Assembly (NCBI GenBank): GCA_019309245.1
Contig: JAFDGP010000186.1
Location: 1 to 9,601 of the forward strand
DNA length: 9,601 bases
Source: Deltaproteobacteria bacterium
GTDB lineage: Bacteria > Desulfobacterota > Desulfobacteria > Desulfobacterales > C00003060
Reading direction: 5' to 3'
Shown here: one piece after another, positions 1 to 6,492 of the stretch
How positions within the stretch are numbered: position 1 is the first letter of the stretch
Layout of the letters: each line of letters starts with the position of its first letter
Notes under the pieces: generated by a model
Told to the model about the DNA's origin: nothing
What the model saw: the letters and a program-made list of their open reading frames with translations, nothing else
The model's database searches: none
Position numbers and translations under genes: made by a program

Positions 1-849
1 GTGATTTGGAAGGTCACCTCTCTGCTTCGAAGAATGGCGCCGGTCAGCGAGATTGAAGCTGTCATTCAATATGATCAGGCCATCGCAGCCAAGGTCCTTA
101 CCCTGAGCCGATCCGCCTATTATGCCCGCAGGTACACCATCGGATCCTTGAAGGATGCCATCGTGGCCCTTGGAGACCAGCAACTGACCCGGGTCGTCAT
201 GACGGCTTGTGCCGCACGCTATTTTGAAACAGAGATTTCCGGCTATGAAATTCGGGAAGGCCAGCTCTGGAAACACTCCGTGGCCACGGCTTTGCTGGCC
301 GAGACCGCGGCGCGGCGCCTGGGGGAAAAGAAGGTCCTCACAGTCTATACGGCCGGGCTTCTTCATGATATCGGCAAGGCGGTTCTGAGTTTTTATGTGA
401 AGACATACCTGGATGCCATCCTCGTTCAGATGAGCCGAAAAGGCCTGGATCTTTTGGAGGCGGAGCGGGATACCCTGGGGATGGACCACCAACAGCTGGG
501 ACAATTGCTCGCCAAGCGCTGGCGATTTCCCCCGGAAGTGATCGCGGGAATCGGCTGTCACCATTGTCCCAGCAAGGCCAAAGCCCATCACGACGTGGCT
601 GCGGCCGTATACGTGGCCAATCGCACCGCGGTCGCGATGGGTTACGGCTGCGGGATGGAGAGCCTGGTGGAGTCCTACGAGCAGGATATTTTCGGGCTTC
701 TGGGTATCCAGCCGAGCATGGTCGGTCAGTTCTGGAAGGATATGGCCGGCGTATGCGACCAGATCGAAGATGTGGTCTCAGAAGAGAGCTCTATGTTCAG
801 TAGTACGGAGGCCAAAACACCGCGGCCCGCCATCCGCAAGGCCTCGTGA
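1..849 (+). CDS. HDOD domain signalling protein (5' end cut by window edge)
   Basis: The reading frame is open from the first base and ends at TGA 847-849; 282 residues are visible. The sequence starts inside the HDOD domain: the usual beginning, with a 'LPxLP' motif before the 'D..LaakvL.l..Sa' helix, is missing. The GTG at base 1 is therefore probably an internal valine and the gene extends upstream. HD-type landmarks are W90-K-H92-S, the AGLLHDIGK motif with H122-D123, H163 and the CHH motif at 186-188. The HDOD core ends near residue 210, followed by a helical tail and a low-complexity Ser/Thr/Pro-rich C-terminus. HDOD proteins are related to HD phosphohydrolases and usually act in signal transduction; whether this one hydrolyses anything cannot be read from sequence. 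It converges on the cyclase gene with a 30-bp gap. Family call is firm; specific role unknown. Confidence 0.85.
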   Translation: MIWKVTSLLRRMAPVSEIEAVIQYDQAIAAKVLTLSRSAYYARRYTIGSLKDAIVALGDQQLTRVVMTACAARYFETEISGYEIREGQLWKHSVATALLAETAARRLGEKKVLTVYTAGLLHDIGKAVLSFYVKTYLDAILVQMSRKGLDLLEAERDTLGMDHQQLGQLLAKRWRFPPEVIAGIGCHHCPSKAKAHHDVAAAVYVANRTAVAMGYGCGMESLVESYEQDIFGLLGIQPSMVGQFWKDMAGVCDQIEDVVSEESSMFSSTEAKTPRPAIRKAS

Positions 850-879
850 ATTGGGCGTCGTTTCACTACCCATATGTCC

Positions 880-2148
880 TTACAGTTCTAGTCTGAAGAT
901 CTCTATTGCCCGTTTTTTCCCTTTTACCTTTTGAGCCGAAAGGGGCAACACGCCCCGGATGGCGCCTTGTTCGATCAGCAGGTCGGTGTTGATTTGGTCC
1001 AAGACCGTCCGGCTGATCAGGATCTCATCCGAGCCTGCAATAGACTGGAGGCGCTGCGCCACGTTGACCGCGTCTCCAATCACCGTATAGTTCAAATGTT
1101 CCTCTGAGCCGATGTATCCAGCCACCACCTCGCCGGCATTGATTCCGATAGAGACGCTGAGTTCCGGCCAGCCTTTGGCTCGGGCCTCGGGATTAAAGGT
1201 CTGAAGGGCTGAGATCATCTCGACGGCACTGCGCACCGCCCGTGTGGGGTCGTCGTCATGGGACAGGGGGGCGCCGAAAAACGCCATGATGCCGTCGCCC
1301 ATCAGCTTGTCCAGGGTTCCGTCGTGTTTAAAGATGATCGGGGTCATTAAAGAAAAATAGGCATTCAATATCTCGACGACTTTTTCCTGATCCAGATACT
1401 CGGACATGGCGGTAAAGCCGCGAAGGTCTGCAAAAAGGATTGTCACGTTTTTTCGCTCACCGCCCAGCCTCAGGTTTTCTCCGCTACAGAATATTTTCTC
1501 GGTCACCGTGCATGAAAAAAAGCGGCTTAACAGGAGTCGATTTCGTTCTTCACGAAGCATTTGGTGATAAACGCGCAGCAAAATCACGGCCGTGGCGAGC
1601 TGGTCGGCTACAAGTGAGAAGAAACGCACCTGGTTTTGATCAAAACCCGTGCTTTCGCTGTGCAGCCTCAGAATTCCGATGGCCCTGTCATTGTGGACCA
1701 CAGGCACGAGGACAACCGAGACACGGCCCAGCGCACCGGGATCATCCACTTCCACCCCCTCGCCGTCCAGCAGCACGGTCTTGACCTCCTTGAGGGTGCG
1801 TCCATAAGGGCCTTGGTCCGTGCCGATCACGCTCGGGCCGGGCTGGGCACGGGAATCCAGGGTCCCGGCGACTGTCTCCAGGACTTGAAGCCCTTCGTCG
1901 ACAAGGAGCAAGGCGATGTCTTCAAGAGCTGTATATTTTCTGATGATCTGGAGCTGATCCTCGAAAAAGGCCTCCCTGTCATAAAAATTGGTCGAACGTA
2001 GGGTATTGCCCAGCTCTTTGAGGATAGACAGTTCCTTGATCTTGTTTTCGTACGCGTTTTGAATCCTGACAAACCGCGCCCTGAACAGGTCGTCCGTATG
2101 GGCTGGGACCTCGGATTGTCCGGTTTGTAGAAACTGGGCAGTGTTCAT
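880..2148 (-). CDS. GAF domain plus class III adenylate/guanylate cyclase
   Basis: A 422-residue protein predicted to make a cyclic nucleotide (probably cAMP) from NTP in the cytoplasm; no membrane segment or signal peptide is visible. Residues about 20-50 look like a helical lead-in, about 54-195 form a GAF sensor domain, about 195-215 is a linker helix (RNRLLLSRFFS), and about 232-420 is the cyclase catalytic domain. Metal-binding aspartates are D241 in FADLRGF and D285 in KLMGDGIMAFFG. K281 and T355 (YTVIGD) occupy the purine-specifying positions; the Lys/Thr pair is common in bacterial class IIIb adenylate cyclases. Transition-state residues N362 and R366 are in VNVAQR. The set is complete, so the enzyme should be active as a homodimer. 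The start lies 11 bases after the stop of the large HDOD gene, so the two are probably co-transcribed; no strong Shine-Dalgarno is seen. The GAF ligand is unknown. Confidence 0.9.
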   Translation of the reverse strand: MNTAQFLQTGQSEVPAHTDDLFRARFVRIQNAYENKIKELSILKELGNTLRSTNFYDREAFFEDQLQIIRKYTALEDIALLLVDEGLQVLETVAGTLDSRAQPGPSVIGTDQGPYGRTLKEVKTVLLDGEGVEVDDPGALGRVSVVLVPVVHNDRAIGILRLHSESTGFDQNQVRFFSLVADQLATAVILLRVYHQMLREERNRLLLSRFFSCTVTEKIFCSGENLRLGGERKNVTILFADLRGFTAMSEYLDQEKVVEILNAYFSLMTPIIFKHDGTLDKLMGDGIMAFFGAPLSHDDDPTRAVRSAVEMISALQTFNPEARAKGWPELSVSIGINAGEVVAGYIGSEEHLNYTVIGDAVNVAQRLQSIAGSDEILISRTVLDQINTDLLIEQGAIRGVLPLSAQKVKGKKRAIEIFRLEL

Positions 2149-2159
2149 CGTGCGCGACT

Positions 2160-4070
2160 TTAGCCAAGTATGGCAAACAGGTCACTGTTTTGGTCGAGGA
2201 TCTCCTGGGATCGTCCAGCCATATCCTCCAGTATGGTGCCGTCCAGACCTTGCAACAGGTTTTTCAGCGTATACCAGTGACCATAGCTCAGGATCGGGGC
2301 AGGGACGCCGTTGGATCCCTGCGCAGAATCCTTCATGGTATCTGTTTGATGATGCAAATAGTCGGCCAGTCCGACCAGTGCGGCCAATTCGGCATGCTCT
2401 GTGGCCGATAAGGGCTGGTGGTGAAAGGCGATCGCCTGCACGAGCGTGACGGGAAGATTCCAGTTTGAAGCAAGGGCTTCGCCGATCACTGCGTGGCTCA
2501 ACCCCAGATGGTCTTCTTCGACCTCAACAGGGGGAAGGGCCTGCTCGGCCGCGTCATGATGGATCTGTTCGTAGACCTCGGAAAAGTTTTCGATCAGAAA
2601 GATCTTGCCAAAATCGTGCAACAGCCCGGCTGTGAAGGCGCCCTGTTTCTGCTGCTCCCGGTGTCTCTGACACAGATCCTGAGCAATCAGGGCTGTTCCC
2701 AGGGAATGGCGCCACAGGGCCTTGGGGTCGCACAGCCCACCAACGGACTTGAACTCAAAGACCCTTGCTGCAGCCAAGCCGAAGGCCAGGTCGGTGATTT
2801 CCTCGGTGCCGAGGATCACAACCACCTGCTTGACCGTAGAGATCTTTTGGGGAAATCCATAGAAAGCTGAGTTGACGATCCGGAGGAGCTTGGAGGTCAG
2901 CGGCGGGTCATTGACGATAACCCGGGTGAGATCCTCGGCCGAGGCATTGGGATTGGACGCGATTTTGAAGATGTGCGCGGCAACGGAGGGCAAGGTGGGC
3001 AAGGCATCCACCTGGGTCAACCTGGCAACAATGTCGTCCCGTATTCGGCCGGGATTCCCAATGGCATCCGTGAATTCCATGTGGTCAAGGATTCCCTGCA
3101 GCTGGCGCTCCGCCGCCTGTCCTGCAACGGGGGGGCGCTGGGAGTTGATCATTTGCTCCAGGACCGGACACAGCGGTGAATCAAATGGGAGTCTGCCCAG
3201 AAAGCCGCGCTGTTCCGCTTCGGGCAACCGACTGAGGCCGAACCACAGGACCTCGGGATCCAGGGCGGCCAGCCGGCGCAAGACCTTGCCGCGAGCCTCG
3301 ACAAAGCACCGCTCAAACGCGGCTTTATCGCCATCGGCCTCAACCTCGATAATTGCGGTTGCCGTGTGTTCGGCAGGCGACGGGGTCTCGCCGTCCGGAT
3401 TTTTGTCCTGTTTTTTTCTCTTTTCCTCTGCGATCTGGATCAGCCGTCCGACATTGCGTCCCTCACTCGGGAACAGGGCGTATCCGGTGGTCACCACCAG
3501 GTCGTCACCCAGAAGGTCCGCCAGCATCCGGTTTGTCTTGCTCTCAAGATGTGTCACGCCTTCCTTGTCTGTTGAAAACCCCAGAACGATGAGACGAGTA
3601 TCGTCCACGCCGATGACCGTGTCACTTTCCCGGAAACATTCCGAGATTTTTTCTTTCAAGGGCCCCATCATGGATGGAAGCACCACGCCGGGTTTTGCCG
3701 CTGCGATCTGAATCAAAAACAGAGCCAGGTTGGCGCGGACCCTCAGAATCTTGCTGAGCTCCTGGTGCATCAGCTTGTAGTGGGATTCCGAGATGGGAAA
3801 TGGGCAGCCGGAGTTCTCCCGGATGGGTTCCAGGAAGGCCTTACACCCGAGTTTTTCCAGAGTGCTCTGGACGGACCGGCCGGTGTTTTCGTCGCAGGCC
3901 GGCCACAGGACGCGCGGTGGGTTGGTCAGGAGGTTTCGGATGACCTCTTGCGACAAGGAGAGCTCCTTTTGGAGGTACACCACCAGCCTAGCCAGGTGGG
4001 CATGGGCATCCAACCCCTCGAAGATCACGCGGAAATGCGATTCGTTCATATTCGTCTTGAATCCGTACAT
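2160..4070 (-). CDS. Composite HDOD protein with L7/L12-like and degenerate GGDEF-like N-terminal domains
   Basis: A protein of 636 residues from ATG at 4070 (an alternative ATG at 4049 gives 629). Residues about 12-83 resemble the ribosomal L7/L12 C-terminal fold, ending in a helix-'LEKLGCKAFLEP' strand. Residues about 97-220 have the secondary-structure pattern of a GGDEF domain (RESDTV, 'TTGYALFP', then IQIAEEK), but GVDDT (154-158) stands where GG(D/E)EF is expected, so it should not make c-di-GMP. Residues about 250-330 are a helical linker (LDPEVLWFGLSRLP) faintly like FliG/MgtE-N repeats. Residues about 352-560 are HDOD, with LPTLPS, NSAFYGF, W453-R-H455, HDFGK (485-489) and FHH (549-551). 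The frame stays open up to 4421, but the start is placed at 4070 because the sigma-54 start near 4200 and a repeat hairpin lie in that extension and its residues are not domain-like. Its Shine-Dalgarno is weak. It is first in an operon with the cyclase. Function is probably sensory or scaffolding; this is inference. Confidence 0.82.
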   Translation of the reverse strand: MYGFKTNMNESHFRVIFEGLDAHAHLARLVVYLQKELSLSQEVIRNLLTNPPRVLWPACDENTGRSVQSTLEKLGCKAFLEPIRENSGCPFPISESHYKLMHQELSKILRVRANLALFLIQIAAAKPGVVLPSMMGPLKEKISECFRESDTVIGVDDTRLIVLGFSTDKEGVTHLESKTNRMLADLLGDDLVVTTGYALFPSEGRNVGRLIQIAEEKRKKQDKNPDGETPSPAEHTATAIIEVEADGDKAAFERCFVEARGKVLRRLAALDPEVLWFGLSRLPEAEQRGFLGRLPFDSPLCPVLEQMINSQRPPVAGQAAERQLQGILDHMEFTDAIGNPGRIRDDIVARLTQVDALPTLPSVAAHIFKIASNPNASAEDLTRVIVNDPPLTSKLLRIVNSAFYGFPQKISTVKQVVVILGTEEITDLAFGLAAARVFEFKSVGGLCDPKALWRHSLGTALIAQDLCQRHREQQKQGAFTAGLLHDFGKIFLIENFSEVYEQIHHDAAEQALPPVEVEEDHLGLSHAVIGEALASNWNLPVTLVQAIAFHHQPLSATEHAELAALVGLADYLHHQTDTMKDSAQGSNGVPAPILSYGHWYTLKNLLQGLDGTILEDMAGRSQEILDQNSDLFAILG

Positions 4071-4122
4071 CACCCAGCGGCGATCGAATGCCCGCCTGCA
4101 TACACGAAAACCATCACTTGTT

Positions 4123-4144
4123 CCTCTCCCTTGACAGGGGAGGG
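4123..4144. repeat. CT/GA-rich hairpin repeat in the leader of the HDOD operon
   Basis: CCTC-T-CCCT, a TGAC loop, then AGGG-GAGG form an 8-bp stem with one bulged T; the following bases run GGTCGGTGCGGGTGA. This resembles the very common dispersed 'CTCTCCC...GGGAGAGGGT.GGGTGA' intergenic repeats of many bacterial genomes (from memory, not checked). It lies between the predicted sigma-54 start (about 4200) and the ATG at 4070, so it would be transcribed as a structured 5' leader of the HDOD/cyclase mRNA. Confidence 0.45.
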
Positions 4145-4210
4145 TCGGTGCGGGTGAAAAGCCCAACTGACTTTCAGTCCGACTCATCGGGCTGGATGAT
4201 CCACGGAACG

Positions 4211-4226
4211 AGCAAAAGCTGTGCCA
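4211..4226 (-). promoter_or_regulatory. Sigma-54 (-24/-12) promoter of the HDOD/cyclase operon
   Basis: On the minus strand the sequence is TGGCAC-AGCTT-TTGCT, an exact match to the sigma-54 consensus TGGCAC-N5-TTGCW, with GG (-24) and GC (-12) separated by the canonical 10 bases. Transcription should start near 4200, giving a leader of about 130 nt before the ATG at 4070. It implies that an AAA+ enhancer-binding protein is needed for transcription and rules out the longer upstream start of the HDOD gene. Confidence 0.8.
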
Positions 4227-4275
4227 CGGCAAACACACGGGGCGGCGCGGTGCAGCCTTGATCTTTGACCGGAGG

Positions 4276-4299
4276 CCCCACGGAGGGGTAACCGTGGGG
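4276..4299. promoter_or_regulatory. Palindrome, candidate enhancer-binding-protein site
   Basis: A perfect 8-bp inverted repeat, CCCCACGG-N8-CCGTGGGG, is centred about 88 bp upstream of the leftward sigma-54 start. That distance is typical for sigma-54 activator sites. It is not expected to lie within either predicted mRNA, which favours DNA binding over RNA structure. The identity of the activator is unknown, and the motif matches no named regulator that I recognise. Confidence 0.4.
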
Positions 4300-4344
4300 G
4301 GGCATGTATGGGTAAGCCCTATGCGTTTTTTGCACCGAAAGCTT

Positions 4345-4413
4345 AAAAAGATGATCACGAAGGCACGAAAGATTGAAAGCACGAAATAAAAGACATAGAG
4401 GTTTTCGTGTTTT
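4345..4413 (+). repeat. CACGAAA-rich 69-nt repeat, copy A
   Basis: It matches 9146-9214 in the same orientation at 61 of 69 positions with no gaps. It contains tandem CACGAA motifs on the left and TTTCGTGTTTT on the right, so its ends can pair (imperfectly here, perfectly in the second copy). It sits between the divergent sigma-54 promoters. No open frame covers it convincingly. Confidence 0.8.
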
Positions 4414-4495
4414 TGCATCAAGACATGATGGGTTCGTAAAAAGCCGTCAAAAATGGGGTCGTCTTGTGGGCTGTTCGGGCTGGGGCCTTTGCTGT

Positions 4496-4509
4496 GTCAT
4501 TTATTTGAC
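4496..4509. promoter_or_regulatory. Possible activator site upstream of the export operon
   Basis: GTCA-N6-TGAC is a short symmetrical motif centred about 82 bp upstream of the predicted rightward start (about 4584), where a sigma-54 activator would be expected. With only four bases per arm it could easily be chance. Confidence 0.2.
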
Positions 4510-4557
4510 GGGCCTTCTGGAAAATGAAACATAGATGTTGCGTATATGTGAAACAAA

Positions 4558-4573
4558 TGGCATGTTACTTGCT
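4558..4573 (+). promoter_or_regulatory. Sigma-54 (-24/-12) promoter of the polysaccharide export operon
   Basis: TGGCAT-GTTAC-TTGCT matches the consensus TGGCAC-N5-TTGCW at all positions but one, with GG at 4559-4560 and GC at 4571-4572 in correct register. The predicted start is near 4584, leaving a leader of about 98 nt before the ATG at 4682. Sigma-54 control of exopolysaccharide loci is well known in deltaproteobacteria and in XrtA-type loci. Confidence 0.72.
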
Positions 4574-4681
4574 GGAAAGTTTACGGAAATACGGCTTGGC
4601 GAGGCTTGGTGTTGACGGTTTTTGGGCGGGCCTGCGGTGTCCTGCGATTCCCGGGACAAGATGAACAACAAGGAGGCAACC

Positions 4682-5257
4682 ATGATGAGATTGACCCTTG
4701 GCCTTGTGATCGTCGCGATGGTGATTGTTGGCAGCGCGGGCGGCGTGTTTTGCGGAGCCACCGGACCGCAACGCCCTGAGTTTTTACTGGGTCCCGGCGA
4801 TTTGCTGGAGGTCTCGGTCTGGAAAGACGAGGCCCTGTCCAGGCAGGTGGTGGTCAGACCGGACGGGAAGATCTCGTTCCCGCTGATCGGCGATATCGTT
4901 GCACAGGGACGGACGGTGGCGCAATTAAGGGAGGCGGTGGAGGAAAAGATCAAGGTCTATGTGCCAGACGCCCCGGTCAACGTGATGGTGGTTCAGGTCG
5001 GGAGCCCTAAGGTCTATGTGGTGGGCAAGGTGGCCAAACCCGGGCTCTATATTATGGGGGCGCCCGTTCGTGTGATGCAGGTGCTGGCCATGGCCGGCGG
5101 GACCACATCCTTTGCGAAAAAGGACGATATCATTATCATCAGGCAGGAAAAAGGGGATCAGAAGGTCTTTGAATTCAACTACAGTGACGTAGCCGAGGGG
5201 AAGGACCTGGCTCAAAACATCCTTCTTCAGCCGGGTGACACGGTGGTGGTGCCGTGA
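4682..5257 (+). CDS. Polysaccharide export protein, short Wza type (PES plus SLBB domains)
   Basis: A 191-residue periplasmic or outer-membrane export protein. AGGAGG at 4671-4676, 5 bases before the ATG at 4682 (8 before the next ATG, 4685), fixes the start. Residues 1-25 form a signal peptide with a hydrophobic core (LTLGLVIVAMVIVG). Cys24 follows GVF, which is not a good lipobox, so lipidation is uncertain. Residues about 33-107 are the poly-export domain (LGPGDLLEVSVW, RPDGKISFPLIGDI). Residues about 109-160 are one SLBB domain (VYVVGKVAKPGLY, VMQVLAMAGG), ending in LLQPGDTVVVP. E. coli Wza is about 380 residues with extra SLBB-type ring domains and a C-terminal amphipathic helix forming the outer-membrane pore; this protein lacks them, as short export proteins of XrtA-type loci do. 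It is the first gene after the sigma-54 promoter; the barrel gene follows 26 bases later. Confidence 0.9.
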   Translation: MMRLTLGLVIVAMVIVGSAGGVFCGATGPQRPEFLLGPGDLLEVSVWKDEALSRQVVVRPDGKISFPLIGDIVAQGRTVAQLREAVEEKIKVYVPDAPVNVMVVQVGSPKVYVVGKVAKPGLYIMGAPVRVMQVLAMAGGTTSFAKKDDIIIIRQEKGDQKVFEFNYSDVAEGKDLAQNILLQPGDTVVVP

Positions 5258-5283
5258 GCAAAACCGGGAAAGGAGTCAATGAC

Positions 5284-5403
5284 ATGGTGCGATGCCTGAC
5301 GTTGTGGTTGTGCTGTGTGATGGGGCTGGTTGTGTGCCTTGGGGATGGGGTATGGGCTGCACAACGTACGGTGACCCCGTCCGTAAAGAAAGAGCGCAGA
5401 TAA
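5284..5403 (+). other. Signal peptide segment out of frame with the barrel body
   Basis: These 39 codons begin MVRCLTLWLCC and have the hydrophobic core VMGLVVCLG and a cleavage site after GVWA (consensus A-x-A-like), followed by AQRTVTPSVKKERR and a stop. The frame has a proper Shine-Dalgarno and provides exactly the export signal that the barrel frame lacks. Near the end, the zero frame reads VKKERR while the body frame reads VRKERAQITATAAAEIS, so a single-base change around 5383-5400 would join them smoothly. Confidence 0.7.
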
Positions 5404-6356
5404 CGGCCACTGCTGCCGCGGAGATATCGGACTATGAGCGGCATAATACCCTGGACAGCGTGGACCAGCAATACGGACTCGTTGTGGATCTGAGCCCGAG
5501 TACGCTGTGGCAGGTGGGATTTTCCGGTGAATATGTGGACGACTATACTTTTGTGTCAGCCCTGGAAGAATCCGGGATCCCGGCGGAACGATCCAGACGC
5601 AAGCGGGCCACGGTTTCGCCGCATGCGATTGTGGCCTTGGATGAGAAAAACAGCCTCCAGTTCGATTACAGCTTCACAAAAACGCAATATGACCTGAGTG
5701 CATATTCAGACTACCGGACACACGGGGGCTCTTTGGGCTGGTATCATCGTCTTTCCAACGAGCGGACCCGGTTGATTTTTTCCGTGGGGGCGAGCCGGGC
5801 GGATTTTGACCGCACGGATCATGACGTGGTTCAAAAGACCTACCGCGGACTGGTCGGAGTGGAGCATGAATTCACCGAGACCCTTTCGGCCACCTTTCTG
5901 GCCGGCGCGCGTTATACGAAATCCGAGTTCCCGCGGGCCGGAGCGGTTGTGGAAGAAGAAGACACGGGCATGGTCCTGGATGGGTCCCTGCGCTGGCGCT
6001 TTGAAGAGCGCTTGACCCTGAGCGCAGATGTGGACCGGGACATCGCACAGAGCATTTACGGGGAGAACATGATCCGTGACAGGGTGCGGGTCGGGCTTGG
6101 GATTCGCCTTACGGAGAGGTTGCGGGGCAATCTTACAGCGGCCTATTACCGCAACAAGACCGAAGGATTTATTCAGGCTGAAAAGCGCCAGACCTACCGG
6201 CTGGGACCGGCCGTGTCATGGCGGCTGGGCGAAAAGTGGTCCCTTTGGGGCGGCTATTCTTATACCTGGACGGAAAACCAGATCAATAACCGCTCGCAGG
6301 AACGAAACCGGGTGTACGTGCAACTGGCGTTTGACTGGCCGATTGTGTTGGATTGA
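5284..6356 (+). CDS. Outer-membrane beta-barrel protein of the export operon, with apparent frameshift
   Basis: AGGAG at 5271-5275 precedes ATG 5284 by 8 bases. That frame encodes a signal peptide and stops at TAA 5401-5403. The barrel body lies in another frame, open from 5283 to TGA 6354-6356. The first ATG in the body frame (5292) would give an N-terminus, MPDVVVVLCDGAGC, that is not a signal peptide and has no ribosome site of its own. Joining the frames (a shift of -1 or +2 between about 5362 and 5400) gives roughly 355 residues. The body shows many amphipathic strands with aromatic girdles (for example LGWYHRLSNE, GSLRWRFEERLTL, SLWGGYSYTW) separated by polar turns, ending FDWPIVLD. It resembles the barrel proteins of XrtA/PEP-CTERM loci (TIGR03016/BBP2-like; recalled, not searched). 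It may form the outer-membrane exit. Either the gene is broken, it is recoded, or the sequence carries a one-base error. Confidence 0.75.
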
Positions 6357-6492
6357 TTTTACGGAGGCCCGATACCGCTGATCTTCCCCCTTTGGAAAAG
6401 GGGGAGTGAGGGGGATTGGAAAAAAGTTCTAGGTCTTAGGTGAAGCAATGCCCGATGATAAATGATGGCTGACTGATCGAAAGGATGGATCC
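6357..6492. other. Gap between the barrel and chain-length genes
   Basis: These 136 bases within the operon hold the G/C hairpin repeat at 6385-6417 and a purine-rich stretch. A five-codon ATG-to-TGA frame near 6449 has no sign of being a real gene. No promoter of sigma-54 type is visible. The Shine-Dalgarno AAGGA at 6481-6485 serves the next gene. The gap is much longer than the 26-44 base gaps elsewhere in the operon, consistent with insertion of a small repeat. Confidence 0.5.
6385..6417. repeat. CCCCC/GGGGG hairpin repeat
   Basis: TCCCCCTTT (6385-6393), a GGA loop and AAAGGGGGA (6397-6405) form a perfect 9-bp stem, followed by GTGAGGGGGATT. This matches the style of widespread dispersed repeats (TCCCCCTTT...AAAGGGGGA..GAGGGGGATT) known from many genomes (recalled, not searched). 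It is not followed by a T-run on the plus strand, so it is not a standard intrinsic terminator, although it could slow or attenuate transcription within the operon. Confidence 0.55.

Larger units (their letters stand above)
4071..4681. other. Divergent regulatory intergenic region between the cyclase/HDOD operon and the export operon
   Basis: About 610 bp without a convincing gene. From left to right it holds a CT/GA-rich hairpin repeat (4123-4144), a leftward sigma-54 promoter (4211-4226), a perfect 8-bp inverted repeat (4276-4299), a CACGAAA-rich 69-nt repeat (4345-4413), a GTCA-N6-TGAC motif (4496-4509), a rightward sigma-54 promoter (4558-4573) and the Shine-Dalgarno of the export gene (4671-4676). 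The small palindrome CATCA-N5-TGATG follows the repeat at about 4416-4430. The frames that stay open here have no domain-like content. The arrangement suggests both operons are controlled from one region by an enhancer-binding activator that is not encoded in the window. Confidence 0.7.

Noticed and set aside
2872..3711. Plus-strand open frame opposite the large HDOD gene (279 codons)
   Set aside because: Its Ser/Arg/Pro-rich translation is typical of the antisense of a GC-rich gene, and the minus strand encodes clear domains.
4071..4421. In-frame upstream extension of the large HDOD protein to an ATG at 4421
   Set aside because: It covers a perfect sigma-54 promoter, a palindrome and two intergenic repeats, and its translation has no domain-like or conserved look.
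4501..4953. Minus-strand open frame of 150 codons overlapping the export gene and its promoter
   Set aside because: It overlaps both the sigma-54 promoter and the signal peptide of the export gene, and its translation has no recognisable features.
5380..5400. Programmed -1 frameshifting at the A/G-rich stretch in the barrel gene
   Set aside because: No canonical X-XXY-YYZ heptamer is in the right phase and no clear downstream stimulatory hairpin is seen; recoding cannot be excluded but is not supported.
5284..5403. Signal-peptide frame as an independent small secreted protein
   Set aside because: After cleavage only about 14 residues would remain, and the adjoining barrel lacks exactly such a signal; a frameshift is the simpler explanation.
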